Assembly (NCBI GenBank): GCA_000969725.1
Contig: JXSR01S064001.1
Source: Ophiothrix spiculata
Taxonomy: Eukaryota > Echinodermata > Ophiuroidea > Amphilepidida > Ophiotrichidae
Reading direction: 5' to 3' (one strand)
Length of the DNA stretch: 26,596 bases
Below the pieces are notes generated by a model. It was not told the DNA's origin. It did not search any database and saw nothing but the letters and a program-made list of their open reading frames with translations. Each line of letters begins with the position of its first letter. Position 1 is the first letter of the stretch. The translations under genes were made by a program, and so were the position numbers. Of the stretch, positions 1 through 10,409 are shown in pieces.

Positions 1-96
1 TTTTATTTTTTGCAAATACGGCCTTGTGGCTCTTTTATTTTTTGCAAATACGGCCTTGTGGCTCTTTTATGTTTTGCAAATACGGCCTTGTGCCTC
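1..96. repeat. 32-bp tandem repeat, three copies
   Basis: Three consecutive 32-bp units share the core TGCAAATACGGCCTTGTG, each preceded by a T-rich run and followed by a CTC. Units 1 and 2 are identical, and unit 3 differs at two positions. The array starts at the window edge, so its full copy number is unknown. It directly precedes a retroelement-like 3' end and may be part of that element's tail region, which is inference. Confidence 0.9.
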
Positions 97-109
97 TCAG
101 CCCTCGATA

Positions 110-345
110 TGTCTGTGCACACCCATTTAAATGTTAATAATAACGTCATTATGTTAATGTGCTTAGAGATTTATAGATTTTGCACTTAAGAAATGCAACT
201 ATTGTTATTGTTATTATTACTGTTATTATACTTTTGTACTATTGTACTTCGTTTTCCCCCTCTGACGTCATTTATGTTCTCAATTAGATATTGCCTCTTC
301 CACAACTTTATTGAGTATATCTTTAGAAGATATATAGATCATATT
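110..345 (+). mobile_element. Probable non-LTR retroelement/SINE 3'-end remnant
   Basis: The stretch TGCACTTAAGAAATGCAACT is followed by a degenerate (TTA/TTG)n run at about 199-235. This resembles the 'GCGCTATATAAATGCAATTATTATT' style of 3' ends common on invertebrate LINEs and SINEs (family knowledge; no element is matched by name). Downstream, about 258-335 resembles about 2738-2810: both contain TGACGTC followed by a TTAGATATTG block and a TGAGTAT block. The two sites may therefore be copies of one element. No coding sequence remains. Confidence 0.4.
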
Positions 346-474
346 TGACACAGTTGCCTTAGTAAGTGATATGGTTTTTTCATCTTTTATTTAGATGCAG
401 AGGAGGCTGTTCTCCATTTAAAATAAAAGATAACAAAAAAAGGTTTTGCAGATGGTTTTCACATTTGATATAGG
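346..474. other. Unassigned AT-rich spacer
   Basis: No open frame, repeat or structured element could be recognised here. Confidence 0.5.
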
Positions 475-607
475 TATAAGTGGTGGATGATGCTAGTGGT
501 TTGTAATGTTGCATCAATCTGTTTTACCTTGTTGCATGTTTTGTATTTATGTTTGCAATTTGTTATGAGACACTTAAAGAGGTACAGAGGAGGTTGAAAG
601 TTAAAGA
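475..607. repeat. Dispersed duplicate block, copy 1
   Basis: This block is clearly homologous to 15893-16027. Shared stretches include TAGTGGTTTGTAATGTTG, ATCAATCTGTT and AAAGAGGTACA in the same order, with small indels between them. It is the most upstream part of a segmental relationship that continues through 1305-1740 and 2374-3735 on this side and through 17180-20035 on the other. No coding potential is visible. Confidence 0.8.
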
Positions 608-1304
608 TATTAGCCACAATTCCACATGAATATGAAAAGATTTATCTAAACTCATAGCTTCACTGCAAATGTTTTGTTAGATGAAAAAGCGTTGATTTTT
701 GAATTGAACAGTTCATTTCTAGACACTCAAGCATACATAATTGAGGTTTTTTTAATATTTAAAATGTTTAACTGGAATGACTATGGACATAAGTTAGCAG
801 TATTTCACATTAATGATCATGGCTAATGCCTTCAATATAAAGATACTAATTTGCTAGACTTGACTTATTCATGGACACATGGGCAAATAGAATATTGAGG
901 TTGTCTTTTATATATTTGTTTACAAGAGCTCTTAATGTCTTGTATATATACATAAAAAATAGCCAAAACAAGTAGCAAATCATTGCTTGAAAAAAACCCA
1001 TATATTCACATTGACATACTCACATTGACATGGTATATGTATAATATGCATGCCTTTTGGGATGGTTTTCAGATTTTAGTAAAGTGATGGGGTCTTGTTC
1101 CTAGCTGATGGAACTTGACCGATTTGTAAAAATTAGGTGTATTTTAGGGTTACTAATACTGTGTTGTATCGAAATATGTATCGAAATGGGTCATATTTTC
1201 AAAGCCCAGCTGGCGCATACACAAAACTCATCTTGATAATATGCAAATGATTCTGACAACAACACAACTGCAGTTTTAGATATGCAGCAACTATAAAGTT
1301 ATAT
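608..1304. other. About 700 bp without recognised features
   Basis: This is AT-rich sequence with many stops in all frames. It occupies the position corresponding to 16028-17179 in the later copy, but no convincing alignment could be made by eye. Part of the length difference (about 500 bp) equals the size of the LINE fragment present only in the later copy. Confidence 0.5.
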
Positions 1305-1740
1305 AGTACTTTGAAACTAGACACCAAGACCCGGCCCAGGCAATGATTAAAAACTATGATCATTATCTCTCCAAATTCACTGATAGGCTCTCTTTATCTT
1401 TTCATTCCTCATCCATCACAGATCATCATCCTCTTTCCTGCCTTCAAGCCACATATTGTTTCTGTGAAAATACAACCAATTTGCTTCAAGTAGCAATTCA
1501 AAACCGCATGTTTGGATTGCGGATACTGATACCCATTAAGCTCCCAAAGTGTGCATAAAATTAGCAATGATATTCTTATTGAACAATGGATACATGTAGC
1601 ATCACTAGCGCGAAATTAATGTTTTTATAATGTGTGTAAATTGAAAACCGATATTCTTTCCTGAGATTTAAAGGTGTGTATTCCGATAACTTATTCAACC
1701 CCTTCTATCAAATTGGCATGTTTGATACCACATGAGAACT
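1305..1740. repeat. Dispersed duplicate block, copy 1 (second part)
   Basis: This block is homologous to about 17180-17535. Shared landmarks in order are GATCATTATC, TCATCCATCA (TCGTCCATCA in the other copy), a CTTTC-rich run, AAAACCGAT (GAAACCGAT), GAGAT.TAAA and GTGTGT.TTCCGAT. A pentanucleotide expansion present at 17437-17462 is absent here. The 71-codon open frame at 1343-1558 (+) lies in this block and shows no recognisable domain. It is treated as non-coding. Confidence 0.75.
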
Positions 1741-1844
1741 CATATGAGCATGTTACATTAAAGGGATAAGATCAAGATTTCGGTCAGGGATACACCAAAC
1801 AAAAAAAACTCATATAAAATTTAAACAAAAATGATAATCAGTTA

Positions 1845-2134
1845 GGGCGGAATTATAGTTCTTTTTGAGCTACCAAATATTTTGTGTCACAAGTCTTTGT
1901 TATCTTATAATCTAGTAATATAATTCCAATGCATCTTCTAATCAATAACGGATAATTGGTGTTGTAAATCACCAAACATTTTCACTAAATACTCCTCAAT
2001 GATGTAGTATTGATTTTTCATCACCAAGCCTCCGTTATTAATAGAAAATGCTTTGGAACTGTATATCAGATTATAATATAACAAAGACTTGTTCACCAAA
2101 TATTTGGTAGCTCAAAAGAACTATGTTTTCAGCC
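1845..2134. mobile_element. PIF/Harbinger-like foldback MITE
   Basis: The 290-bp element is flanked on both sides by TTA (1842-1844 and 2135-2137), the target duplication typical of PIF/Harbinger elements. The left end begins GGGCGGAATTATAGTTC and the right end, read in reverse, begins GGCTGAAAACATAGTTC. The similarity continues inward for about 105 bp (1845-1952 against 2031-2134) through GAGCTACCAAATATTT, CAAGTCTTTGTTAT and AATAACGGA. The arms surround a loop of about 80 bp, so the whole element could fold back. There is no transposase frame, so it is non-autonomous. Assignment to Harbinger rests on the TTA flank and the GG-starting ends only. Confidence 0.75.
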
Positions 2135-2137
2135 TTA

Positions 2138-2373
2138 TTCTGGTTTTAAATATATAATTTAGGTCACGTTTTTTGAGGAAATTTCTTCACCAAAAATAGA
2201 AAAAATGCTTTCCTGAAGGTGGATAGCAATTTCTCTGAGCAAAGTAGGATTGCAAAAAGTTATTTAGTTATGATTTTAGGACAAAACAAAATTTGAACAG
2301 CACCACAAAATGTTAATTTATGCTAATAAATAAATAAGTGATCATTGCAGACTATCAATAAACACAGGCCCAC
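2138..2373. other. Spacer before duplicate copy A
   Basis: This is AT-rich non-coding sequence. Its last part (about 2352-2373) aligns with the sequence just upstream of copy C at about 17950, indicating that the duplication extends somewhat upstream of the core block. Confidence 0.5.
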
Positions 2374-2519
2374 TTGTTTTCAATAAAGTATCCATCAGTG
2401 TTTCTGAATTGCAAATTGTCTGGCAACCCAGTCATGCTTGATAGCTATTACAATAAGGCAACAGCACACAGTCAAGATTCAAAACTGGTCTTTGTAATAT
2501 GTAAATGTTATTTTGTATG

Positions 2520-2546
2520 CTCTTAGGGTACCCTTCGCCCTAAGAG
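2520..2546. other. Perfect 9-bp hairpin
   Basis: CTCTTAGGG (2520-2528) and CCCTAAGAG (2538-2546) are exact reverse complements around a 9-nt loop. No T-run follows and the context is a repetitive insert, so there is no reason to call it a terminator or RNA gene. Confidence 0.7.
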
Positions 2547-2576
2547 TAGGCTGCCGGTATATCGCCTGTAGTCACG

Positions 2577-2656
2577 CTTTTTGTCATACCATTAAATATT
2601 GTAGGCTTATGTATTATGTACTTTTTGTCATACCATTAAATATTGTATGCTTATGT
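2577..2656. repeat. 44-bp-period direct repeat
   Basis: CTTTTTGTCATACCATTAAA begins at 2577 and again at 2621, and each copy runs on into ATATTGTA(G/T)GCTTATGT. The pair is bracketed by two copies of GGCTGCCGGT. The arrangement suggests local duplication inside the insert. Confidence 0.85.
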
Positions 2657-3744
2657 TGGCTGCCGGTAATTCGCCTGTAGTTATTTTTAAAACATTGTAT
2701 TATTATCAAAATTATGTTCTGATATTGTATTATTTGTATGACGTCTGTTATATCACAGTTAGATATTGTCTTTTGACAACGTTACTGAGTATCATTATAG
2801 ATAGATGTAGATGGTTTAACATTTAAATGAAAAAGCATGAATCGGTGACAGACGGCTTTTTGAATGGTGACGTTTTAATACATAATTGATGAGGAAGAAA
2901 ATATGCATAATTAAAGCGCATTACTGCCGTTATCCTTTTAGAGTAAATTTTGATAGGGCTCTTGAATTATTTGTGGCATGCATTAGCTTTCAGACACTGT
3001 TACTGTGGTGTATTTCTTATATAAAATATTTGACTCTTAGCTCTGGTTTTATATCAAGAATCACAAAGCAAAGCAATTTAACTCTTTTGGACTGTTATAA
3101 TTCAGAAAGAATAATCTTTCTGTTTTCATGCTTTTGCTGCTTTATAGAGAAATATTTGTATTTTATTATTAATTACACATTTGGAACATAGACAGTTTGT
3201 ACCCTACGGTATAATTTGTTTAGTAATTTTAGCTTTTACTTTAATGAAAGAAGTTAGCTTTGTTAATTGTACCCTAAATAATCATCGTATACAACTCACT
3301 TCAGCAGGACAAGTTTTCCTCAAAAGCTCACGCGACCTATTCAACCACATCTTACTCCATCGTAGAGATAGCTTTCAACTCTAGAGGATTACACAACTAC
3401 ATTTTTCTGCATTTTCTTAAATGCCATTAAAAAGCAAGTTGAAAAAAAAAAATCCCTGATATATCAGACAATTGATCACTACAAATCCTGACATTCAGAA
3501 ATGATACCTTCAGAAGAAACATGAATACACATGTTTTATAACAGCACAAATTACAACTAACTGGTAGCTTCATTGTGACCAATATATTTTTACAACTTGG
3601 ATAAGGTACATTTATACGAGAAAATCAGTGACTACAGATGACATTTTGTTTCATATAGTGCACTTGAAAGAAACTATCTACATAAAAACGAAACTGATTT
3701 ATAACACGAGAAGATAAATTGAACAACTCGTTTCAAATGATGTG

Positions 3745-6310
3745 AATTGATTAGAGCCCATATGAGCATGTTATCACTCCAAAATTCTGTCTCAATAAAT
3801 AAAGAGATATGATAAAAATAGTTGACAATTACTGAAAAATCAACTTTACCAAAAAATACCATATAGTTTTTTATGTGTCTATGACGCTAGGAAAAAAGTA
3901 TATGTTAAATGTGTCACCTACTTTTAAGGCTTTTAAATACTAGTGACAAATACTCCTGTATGAAAAATTAATAGTTTGTCTTATAAAAAAATAACATTAT
4001 CTAAATTCAAACAAAACAATACTTATTCGACATCAGGCAAGAGCTTAATTGACTCTAAGGTCACTTTTTAATAAAAGCTTAATCATTATTTAGAAATTTC
4101 ATTTTACAATTCCAACTAGTAGCATACATCTATGAATTGCGTTAATAAATTCAACATGTTCATCCACAACTTCTAAAGACTTGTTTTCAATAAAGCATCC
4201 ATCAGTAATTCTAAATTGCAAATTGTCTGGCAACCCTGTCATGCTTGATAGCTATTACAATAAGGCAATAGCATGTAGTCAAGATCTGATGGCGGTTTAG
4301 CATTTAAATGAAAAAGCATGCAGCGGTGACAGACGACTTTCTGAATGGTGACGTTTTAATGCATAATTGATCAGGAAGAGCATATGCATAATTAAAGCGC
4401 ATTACTGTCATTATCCTTTCAGAGTAAGTTCTGATAGGGCTGTTGAATTATTTGTGGCATGCATTAGCTTTCAGAGACTGTTACTGTGGTGTATTTCTTA
4501 TATAATTTGTTTGACTCTTAGCTCTGGTTTTATATATTATATCAATAGTCACAATGCAAAGCAATATCACTTTTTCTGTTCTACATCTAAAAGAATATCT
4601 TTATGTTCCCTTAGCATTGCTACTTTATAGAGAAGTATCTGTGTTATATTATTAATAAAGCATTTGATATGATTGACATTTCTGCACCCTACACTACAGT
4701 TGTAATTTAGATTTTTAAAAATCCCCTAGGTAGATAAGATTCTCCAAACATAAAGAGATGCATTTATGAAGATTTTTGATTCATCCAGGTTACAGACAAG
4801 TAAGTCCAAACAAGTAAGTCCAGATGAATTGATTTACACAACCTTCTAATAAAGAGATGCATTGAATATTCTTTACCAATTTTTACAAAATAATGAAAAT
4901 TTTAAGGCATCACAATTCTGACAATCTAATTTATTGCTAAATTTGCTCAATATTCCATCTATAATCTTGTAGCGCTTTCTATAATGTTAATTGTTAGCTT
5001 TGCTTTTTTTTAAAGATAAAAAGTATGTAAATGCAAACTATAAGATCTCCTAACTTTGTTCAAAAATGTAAGACTTATTTGCTTTTTTGTACTTGATGTA
5101 ATTAGGAACAAAACAAGACAACCAAATGTTTTTAAATCTTTTCTACCAAACTCTATGTTTGAAGCTTTTATTGTATTACCTTTTAAACATAAATGTAGGG
5201 GAAAAACAGCAATCAATAGCATTACAAAACCTTACGGATTACATGACAATATAGAAAGAAATAATTGCATATTGGTCGTGCATATGTGCAACAACCATGT
5301 TCCTATGAATAATTTCCCTTATCAACAATCTTTAAAGTGATAAGGAATTTTATACTTTTTCTTAGCCAACTCATACACTGAACTTAAATACTGCTTAATT
5401 CAGCAGTGTGACCGGACATTACAAACTTATTCTGAGAAGATCATTCTCCTCTAGTCAACCACCTCTTACTAAATCTTAGGACAAAACAAGACATCAGGAC
5501 CTTCCAATCATGCCTGCTTCCAATAATATTTTTGTATGAGTTGTGATGAGAGGATTTAGGGATAAAATATATCTAAAATGCAAAATATGGGTTGAGATCT
5601 GCTGATTGCGCTATGTTCCATCACTAATTCTCTCATTAAAACCTGTACAAAAATCCCATTGAAAGCAAGGTATAATGGGAATGTCTTGATGTCGTCTTTC
5701 TCTTAGGGCTAACTACCCACACTTGAGTATTACACAACTGTGTCACTATCACAATACTTGTTTTCCTTATTTCTCAAATGTCATTTATGAAAGGTAAAGT
5801 CATTGTTCTTAGAAAACATAACACTCTTAAATGTCAGAAAATAGATCACTATGAATACTCTGCAAATCCTGATTCGACATAAGATAGCACTATCATGGAT
5901 AAATCCTGACAGAATACAGATCCTTGATAAAGATGACATTTAGAGAAGATGAAGATGTATGCCTTCAAGAGAAACACAAATAACAATGTTTAATAGCATC
6001 CCAAAATACAAATTGATTTGCAGTTGAATTATATTTGTACAACTTTAAAAGTACATCTCCAAAGAAGATCAGAATATGCAAATGACACTCTGTTTTAAGA
6101 AAGTACAACAGCAACTGCCAAATATTAATTTATTGTTTTTTTCTAAACACCTAGAAGGAAAAAGGTGAACCCTCAAGGTGAACCACTCATTTTGTACTGT
6201 AAGTAAGTTAATTGCTTTGATGATCTATGATGCAGTGAGAAATGATTTGAACAAAAGTGGCTTTGAATAAGGATCTTAATACAAAATAATAAACACTATT
6301 TGTTATTTGT
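3745..6310. repeat. Segmental duplicate, copy B
   Basis: This is the longest version of the triplicated block beside copy C. Beyond the core shared with A, it aligns to C through AAATCCCCTAG, TCTGACAATCT, TATAATGTT, TGTTCCTATG/CGTTCCTGTATG, GATCACTATGAAT, GACAGAATACAGAT, AGAAACACAA, TACAACTT.AAAAGTACAT and finally GAACAAAA.TG.CTTTGA. Copy C is interrupted near its end by a TIR element (19803-19999) for which B provides the empty site near 6291-6305. The open frames at 4367-4630, 5010-5222 and 5056-5340 inside B have no conserved reading frame across copies. Confidence 0.8.
4750..4863. repeat. Short insert between 15-bp direct repeats
   Basis: ATAAAGAGATGCATT occurs at 4750-4764 and again, identically, at 4849-4863. 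Copy C has a single related site (ATTAAGAAATGCATTGAA, near 18490). The 84 bp between the repeats contain ACAAGTAAGTCCA twice with a 14-bp period (4796-4808 and 4810-4822). The arrangement fits either insertion of a very short retrocopy with a target duplication or a simple tandem duplication. No poly(A) is present. Confidence 0.6.
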
Positions 6311-6400
6311 TAATGATTCCCTTACAAACGTTTTCTTGAAAAATTATAAAGATATACAATTAAAGAGAATATTATCGTTATTCATAGTTTGTAATTTGGT
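6311..6400. other. Spacer
   Basis: Weakly alignable continuation after copy B. No feature is recognised. Confidence 0.4.
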
Positions 6401-6519
6401 TCTAATTTATCAAGTGAAATGAAATGATGTGCAAAATCAAGAATATATCAAAATTCAAAAGTGATTCAACTCTCGCATAAGCTTATTGATTTACACATGT
6501 ATTCTTCATCAATGCTAAC
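6401..6519. repeat. Direct repeat, first copy (pairs with 7341-7457)
   Basis: Shared with the later copy are AATGATGTGCAAAATCAA, ATATCAAAAT, TCAACTCT.GCA and GTATTCTTCATCAAT, in the same order and orientation. The copies are about 940 bp apart. It lies just beyond duplicate copy B, so this stretch has been locally copied again. Confidence 0.8.
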
Positions 6520-7340
6520 AGCCGCTCAGGGAAATTGACCAAGAAATGAATGCCAAATGTCTCCATCTAATTTAAATCTGTTACTTGATTGGTTCACAAA
6601 CTGTTCCCTGAGTCTTACTTACACTATATCACTGTCAGTCTTCAGTTGGATTATTTATTACATCTGTGAATATGTCAAGGCCAAAAAAGGCGATGGTATG
6701 ATTTGCACCTATTAATATAGTACCAATGTAGTAATTTTTCCCCATTTTTTTTCCATGACAAAATTGCTTATCAAGGTGGAAGTAATGTTTCACTTCATTG
6801 TGATTTAGAATTAAATCTTTTCCAGTAGAAGTTACCATACCATGTTAACAAAATAAAGGAAAGCATTGACGCATGTAACCTGCCTAGTGTGTGACATTAT
6901 CACAGTGTGAGTATATTGCTTGCAGTAATAAGTATGGCCCCTCCTTCAATCTATATTTGATTCTGGAATTGCTAGCGCCATCAAATATTTAGTATTCATT
7001 TCAAGTGCAGTGGATATCCAATCCTATGCTAATATGCAGAGACCTTGAACTTGCTCTCTGGGATGTGAGAGGTGTTGGAGAAGACAGGCGTGGCAGAAAC
7101 AAATGTCAATGCTGTAGAGATTGCGGAATTATAGGAAAGAGGTTGTAATTGATGTGTCAATTCTGTTACTTGTTCATATGATTAAATGACACCAAAAGAC
7201 TAGATGTCGATATACACCATTTCTTTATGGTACTATATTTCTGTAATGTTATTGTAATTTTGGTTTCTGCCTGAAAATTGATATAATTAAATGTAATGTA
7301 ATATGTGTTTTGAGAACAAGAATACTTTATAATTTTATTC
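6520..7340. other. About 820 bp without a supported gene
   Basis: AT-rich sequence. The frame at 6635-6838 (-) has no recognisable domain. At 7026-7148 (+) there is a 40-codon ATG-to-TAA frame with a cysteine cluster (CQCCRDC), but it has no splice or homology support and is not called. Confidence 0.5.
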
Positions 7341-7457
7341 TTATTTTTCAAGTAAAATAAAATGATGTGCAAAATCAACAACATATCAAAATCAAGAAGG
7401 TCAATCAACTCTTGCAAAGTTAATCAGTTCACACGTGTATTCTTCATCAATTCTTCT
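7341..7457. repeat. Direct repeat, second copy (pairs with 6401-6519)
   Basis: See the first copy for the shared landmarks. The 83-codon minus-strand frame at 7166-7417 overlaps this repeat and is considered non-coding. Confidence 0.8.
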
Positions 7458-9536
7458 AATTTTGTTACAACCTCTGCCTCTCACATGTAACAAATACAAC
7501 TATTTGAATTGTGGTTATGTTATTTGTCGTAAACTATATGCTGCAGATATGTAACATGCTGTTCTAAATGGGTTTAGTACAGCTATACATATTTTAGTTT
7601 CCTGATGTAGGGCAAAGCTTGGCATACACGTATATTTTTTGTCAAAATTTTGTAACACAAACAAGTAAGTAGAAATATTGGATTATGTAAACAGAGCATT
7701 GTTTATTTCAATTATATCAAACAAATCTTGAATAAAGAAACTAAAGTAGAGGATAGATACAATAGTTATTAAACAAAACAAGACAATTAAGTTTGCTAAT
7801 CATGTATAATGTAAAAATTAATGGCTATGCCAATTATTTTGTTTTTGATTTTATATATGTATAAGAAGGATGGTTTAAGTTAAACATGAATTTAATAGAA
7901 AGTCATAGACTGTTTTGGTAGTAGTATCTCCTTCTTGTTCATGGGTGCCATCGTTTTTGTTTGTTTGTTTGTTGCCCTTTTAGAAATTACATACGGAGAA
8001 AAACAAATTTTCTTGCTTGATTTGATATTCTTGGCATTGCAGATTTCAATTTAAAAAGGGTTAATTTTATTATTCTTACAACATCTGCAGGTATTTATTG
8101 AATCGATTTCTGGGTTATTTGCATATAGACAATATTACTGAATTAAATTAAATTTCAAAAGGTTATGTTTCCTTCTACCAGCATATAAACACAAAAAACA
8201 CAGCCCATCTTGAAGTACAACTATATGTGTGTAGGGCATAGCATACGCCTTAATAATTTCTTAGTTTATTTATTTCCATAATATAATTATGCATTAAAAT
8301 CAATTGAATTGGCTATCTGCTCGGAGAAAACACCAAGTATTGGTCACATCAACAAAGCAATAACTAAGAGTAAATGTGATGACTCACCATGAAAAGGGGG
8401 ACTTTGCGACAGAACGTTTTTCAAGAAACTGGTGAAAATAGGCAGCAAAAAATTAAGAAAATAATAAGAATTTCCAGCAGATTTTTTGTTGTAAAATTTG
8501 ATCACCTTGATCAATTTCAAAAAGTAACAAGTAAGGTTTATTTAAATCTTAGAAAATGCTGCAACATATGAAATGATAAAATCATAATTGATAATTGATA
8601 TCATCTGCAAAGGCACCCCTCCCCCTCTTGCGGGGTGAGCTATCACAAATGTCAATGAGTGCATTTTGATTGTGCCAGACAGTTAGTTGAATGGATTTCA
8701 ACTCTAATACACAAAATAGATTGCAAACAAAATCTTTTTATTCTGATTATCAACATGTAATGTTGCCGATTGACAACAATGATACAAGGAGACCTTGAAT
8801 ATGTAAGCAAGTATGGAAACCTTAAGTGAACTGAACTTAAGTAATTGTTCTCAAAGCAAAATTATATTTGAAGTTTTTTCTATTTTTGATTCCCAAAATA
8901 TTTGAATTTTCTACTATGCTTTTTCTGCCCAAATGGGATATTTGAAACAAGTTACTCAATTGCTTAACTATTTGTATGATAAGTTCCAGTTTTTTATGTA
9001 TTATTAATTTAGTCTGTCACATCAATATCAACTAACTAAAACAACACACAACTTAATCCTAGGTAAAAATATAAGTTTGAAAGATTAAACGTTTGACTTA
9101 ATGTGAAAACTTCTGCATCATACTACAAACAAAAGGTTGTATTTACATATTATGTTACAACAATGAAACATTAATGATATTTCTTTACTTTAGTAATGTT
9201 ATCTACTGAAGATTGGTTTCAAAGGTATACCAGCTATAAAGTGCATCAATTACAAATGTTTAGTGTTTTTAGCACTAGTTGGTCATGGTTACTAAAACAG
9301 TGGAATATTGGTGTCATCAAAAAGACTTCCAAAATGGGTCGTAAGGTCAGTCACAGATAGTCACTATAGAAGCCATTCTACTATAGCTCTGATGAGCTTG
9401 ATTTTAATTTCAAAAAATGTTTGGTTTGAGAAATACCAGGTTTAGGCCCCAAAATACTAGGTCTATATTGAATGAGATTTTAGTAAATTTTAAAATGATA
9501 ACAGTTGGTCTTCATACAATTTTATATAAAGCAGCT
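7458..9536. other. About 2 kb AT-rich spacer
   Basis: No gene, RNA or mobile element is recognised. Small items only: a (TTTG)n run near 7957-7972, and a C/G-rich patch near 8613-8637 where CACCCC and GGGGTG could pair. The 60-codon frame at 8389-8571 (+) has no domain and is taken as chance. Confidence 0.5.
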
Positions 9537-9568
9537 GTTCTATCCTCCCCGAGTTCTACCCTCCCCGA
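9537..9568. repeat. 16-bp tandem duplication
   Basis: GTTCTATCCTCCCCGA at 9537-9552 is followed directly by GTTCTACCCTCCCCGA at 9553-9568, with one difference. It stands out as a C-rich patch in AT-rich surroundings. No function can be assigned. Confidence 0.85.
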
Positions 9569-10000
9569 GTAAAAAATTAGAATTTGATACAAAAGTTCCA
9601 GTACAGTATTTAGAAGAGCCAGATACTAATGGTATAGAAACGGTAGTATTACAAATCTTTTCAGTCTATTTTCAGCTCTGAACTAGAGCTATTCTGCTAT
9701 TCTGTTCAAAGAAGTGGACAATATAAATGTTAATGATACTATAAATTGGAATCATGTGTTTTCATGTTCAGGTATTCTTCAAGTTATTTACCGAAGAGTT
9801 TCAAATGCTTCTTCCCTGAAAGTATATATAATTAATGTTAAGCCACAGCTAGATCAAATCATCTATCTTCAACCCAAACAGGCTTATTTTGAAAAAATCC
9901 CTACTGACAATATTGCTGTAAAAATGCATGTAGCACTGAAATACAAATTAGTAACTTCAACTACAAATAACACTAAATCATTTTCAAGTGATTTTTATCA
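9569..10000. other. Spacer upstream of the composite element
   Basis: The 103-codon frame at 9714-10025 (+) ends inside the transposon end at 10001-10025 and shows no known domain. It is probably chance in AT-rich DNA. Confidence 0.45.
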
Positions 10001-10409
10001 TTTAAGCAATACTATAAGATTTTGATCAAAATTCGTTTGTAGTAAAAACAGCATACAATGAAAGAATATGACTATTTAATAGCGTTTTTAAGTGTATTTT
10101 GTCAACAAAATGTTTTGCTGCCGAAAAATGGATCAAAAAGCACATGCATGCTTTCCTATATGTACTAACATACCACGTGAATCAAAAAAAAATTGTGCAC
10201 GGATTAAAACTGATCTTGACCTTGATAAAAGCACCAAATCATAAATCGTCATGTGAGTGCAAGAAAGTCGTAACTGACATTTTTGTCAAAAGTGAGATTT
10301 TTATGGAATCTTAAAATATGGGTTATTTGGGATATTTTTGAGTAAAAATGATGTATATTTAACCATGTAATAATCAAATTAAAATGGCGTATCTGCAATC
10401 GGAATTTTC

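Larger units (their letters stand above)
2478..2810. mobile_element. Insert in copy A, unclassified
   Basis: Copies B and C run directly from GTCAAGAT (GTGAAGAT in C) into TGATGGCGGTTTA. In copy A the same junction is split by about 330 bp. The insert contains a 9-bp perfect hairpin (2520-2546), two copies of GGCTGCCGGT(AT/AA)TTCGCC-type sequence (2549-2572 and 2658-2681) and a 44-bp-period duplication between them. Its 3' part resembles 258-335. These are features of a small repetitive element, but no terminal repeats or target duplication could be fixed. Confidence 0.5.
2374..3735. repeat. Segmental duplicate, copy A
   Basis: This is one of three diverged copies of a non-coding block (A here, B about 3745-6310, C about 17540-20035). 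Copies A and B are adjacent with an offset of about 1.8 kb. Shared landmarks are TTGTTTTCAATAAAG, GTCATGCTTGATAGCTAT, GGTGACG, TTGTGGCATGCATTAG, CTGTTACTGTGGTGT and CTTAGCTCTGG. Copy A lacks much of the region corresponding to 4740-5330 in B and carries a private insert at about 2478-2810. The open frame at 2886-3191 (+) is the counterpart of 4367-4630, but most A/B differences change the amino acid and copy C has a frameshift. It is not called a gene. Confidence 0.8.

Noticed and set aside
2520..2546. Rho-independent terminator
   Set aside because: Hairpin without a T-run, not near a gene, in eukaryotic DNA.
2886..4630. Two related open frames in copies A (2886-3191) and B (4367-4630) sharing ICIIKAHYC and ELFVACISFQ
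   Set aside because: Of the visible codon differences most change the amino acid, copy C is frameshifted, and copy A's start is a TTG. The similarity follows from DNA duplication, not from selection on a protein.
7026..7148. 40-codon ATG frame with a CQCCRDC cysteine cluster
   Set aside because: Too short, no homologue recognised, no splice or promoter context. Such frames are expected by chance.
8611..8640. C/G-rich hairpin (CACCCC with GGGGTG)
   Set aside because: Only six base pairs with no supporting context.
9714..10025. 103-codon plus-strand frame, the longest non-LINE frame before 10.9 kb
   Set aside because: It ends inside a transposon terminus, lacks any family similarity, and has no start context or splice sites that stand out.
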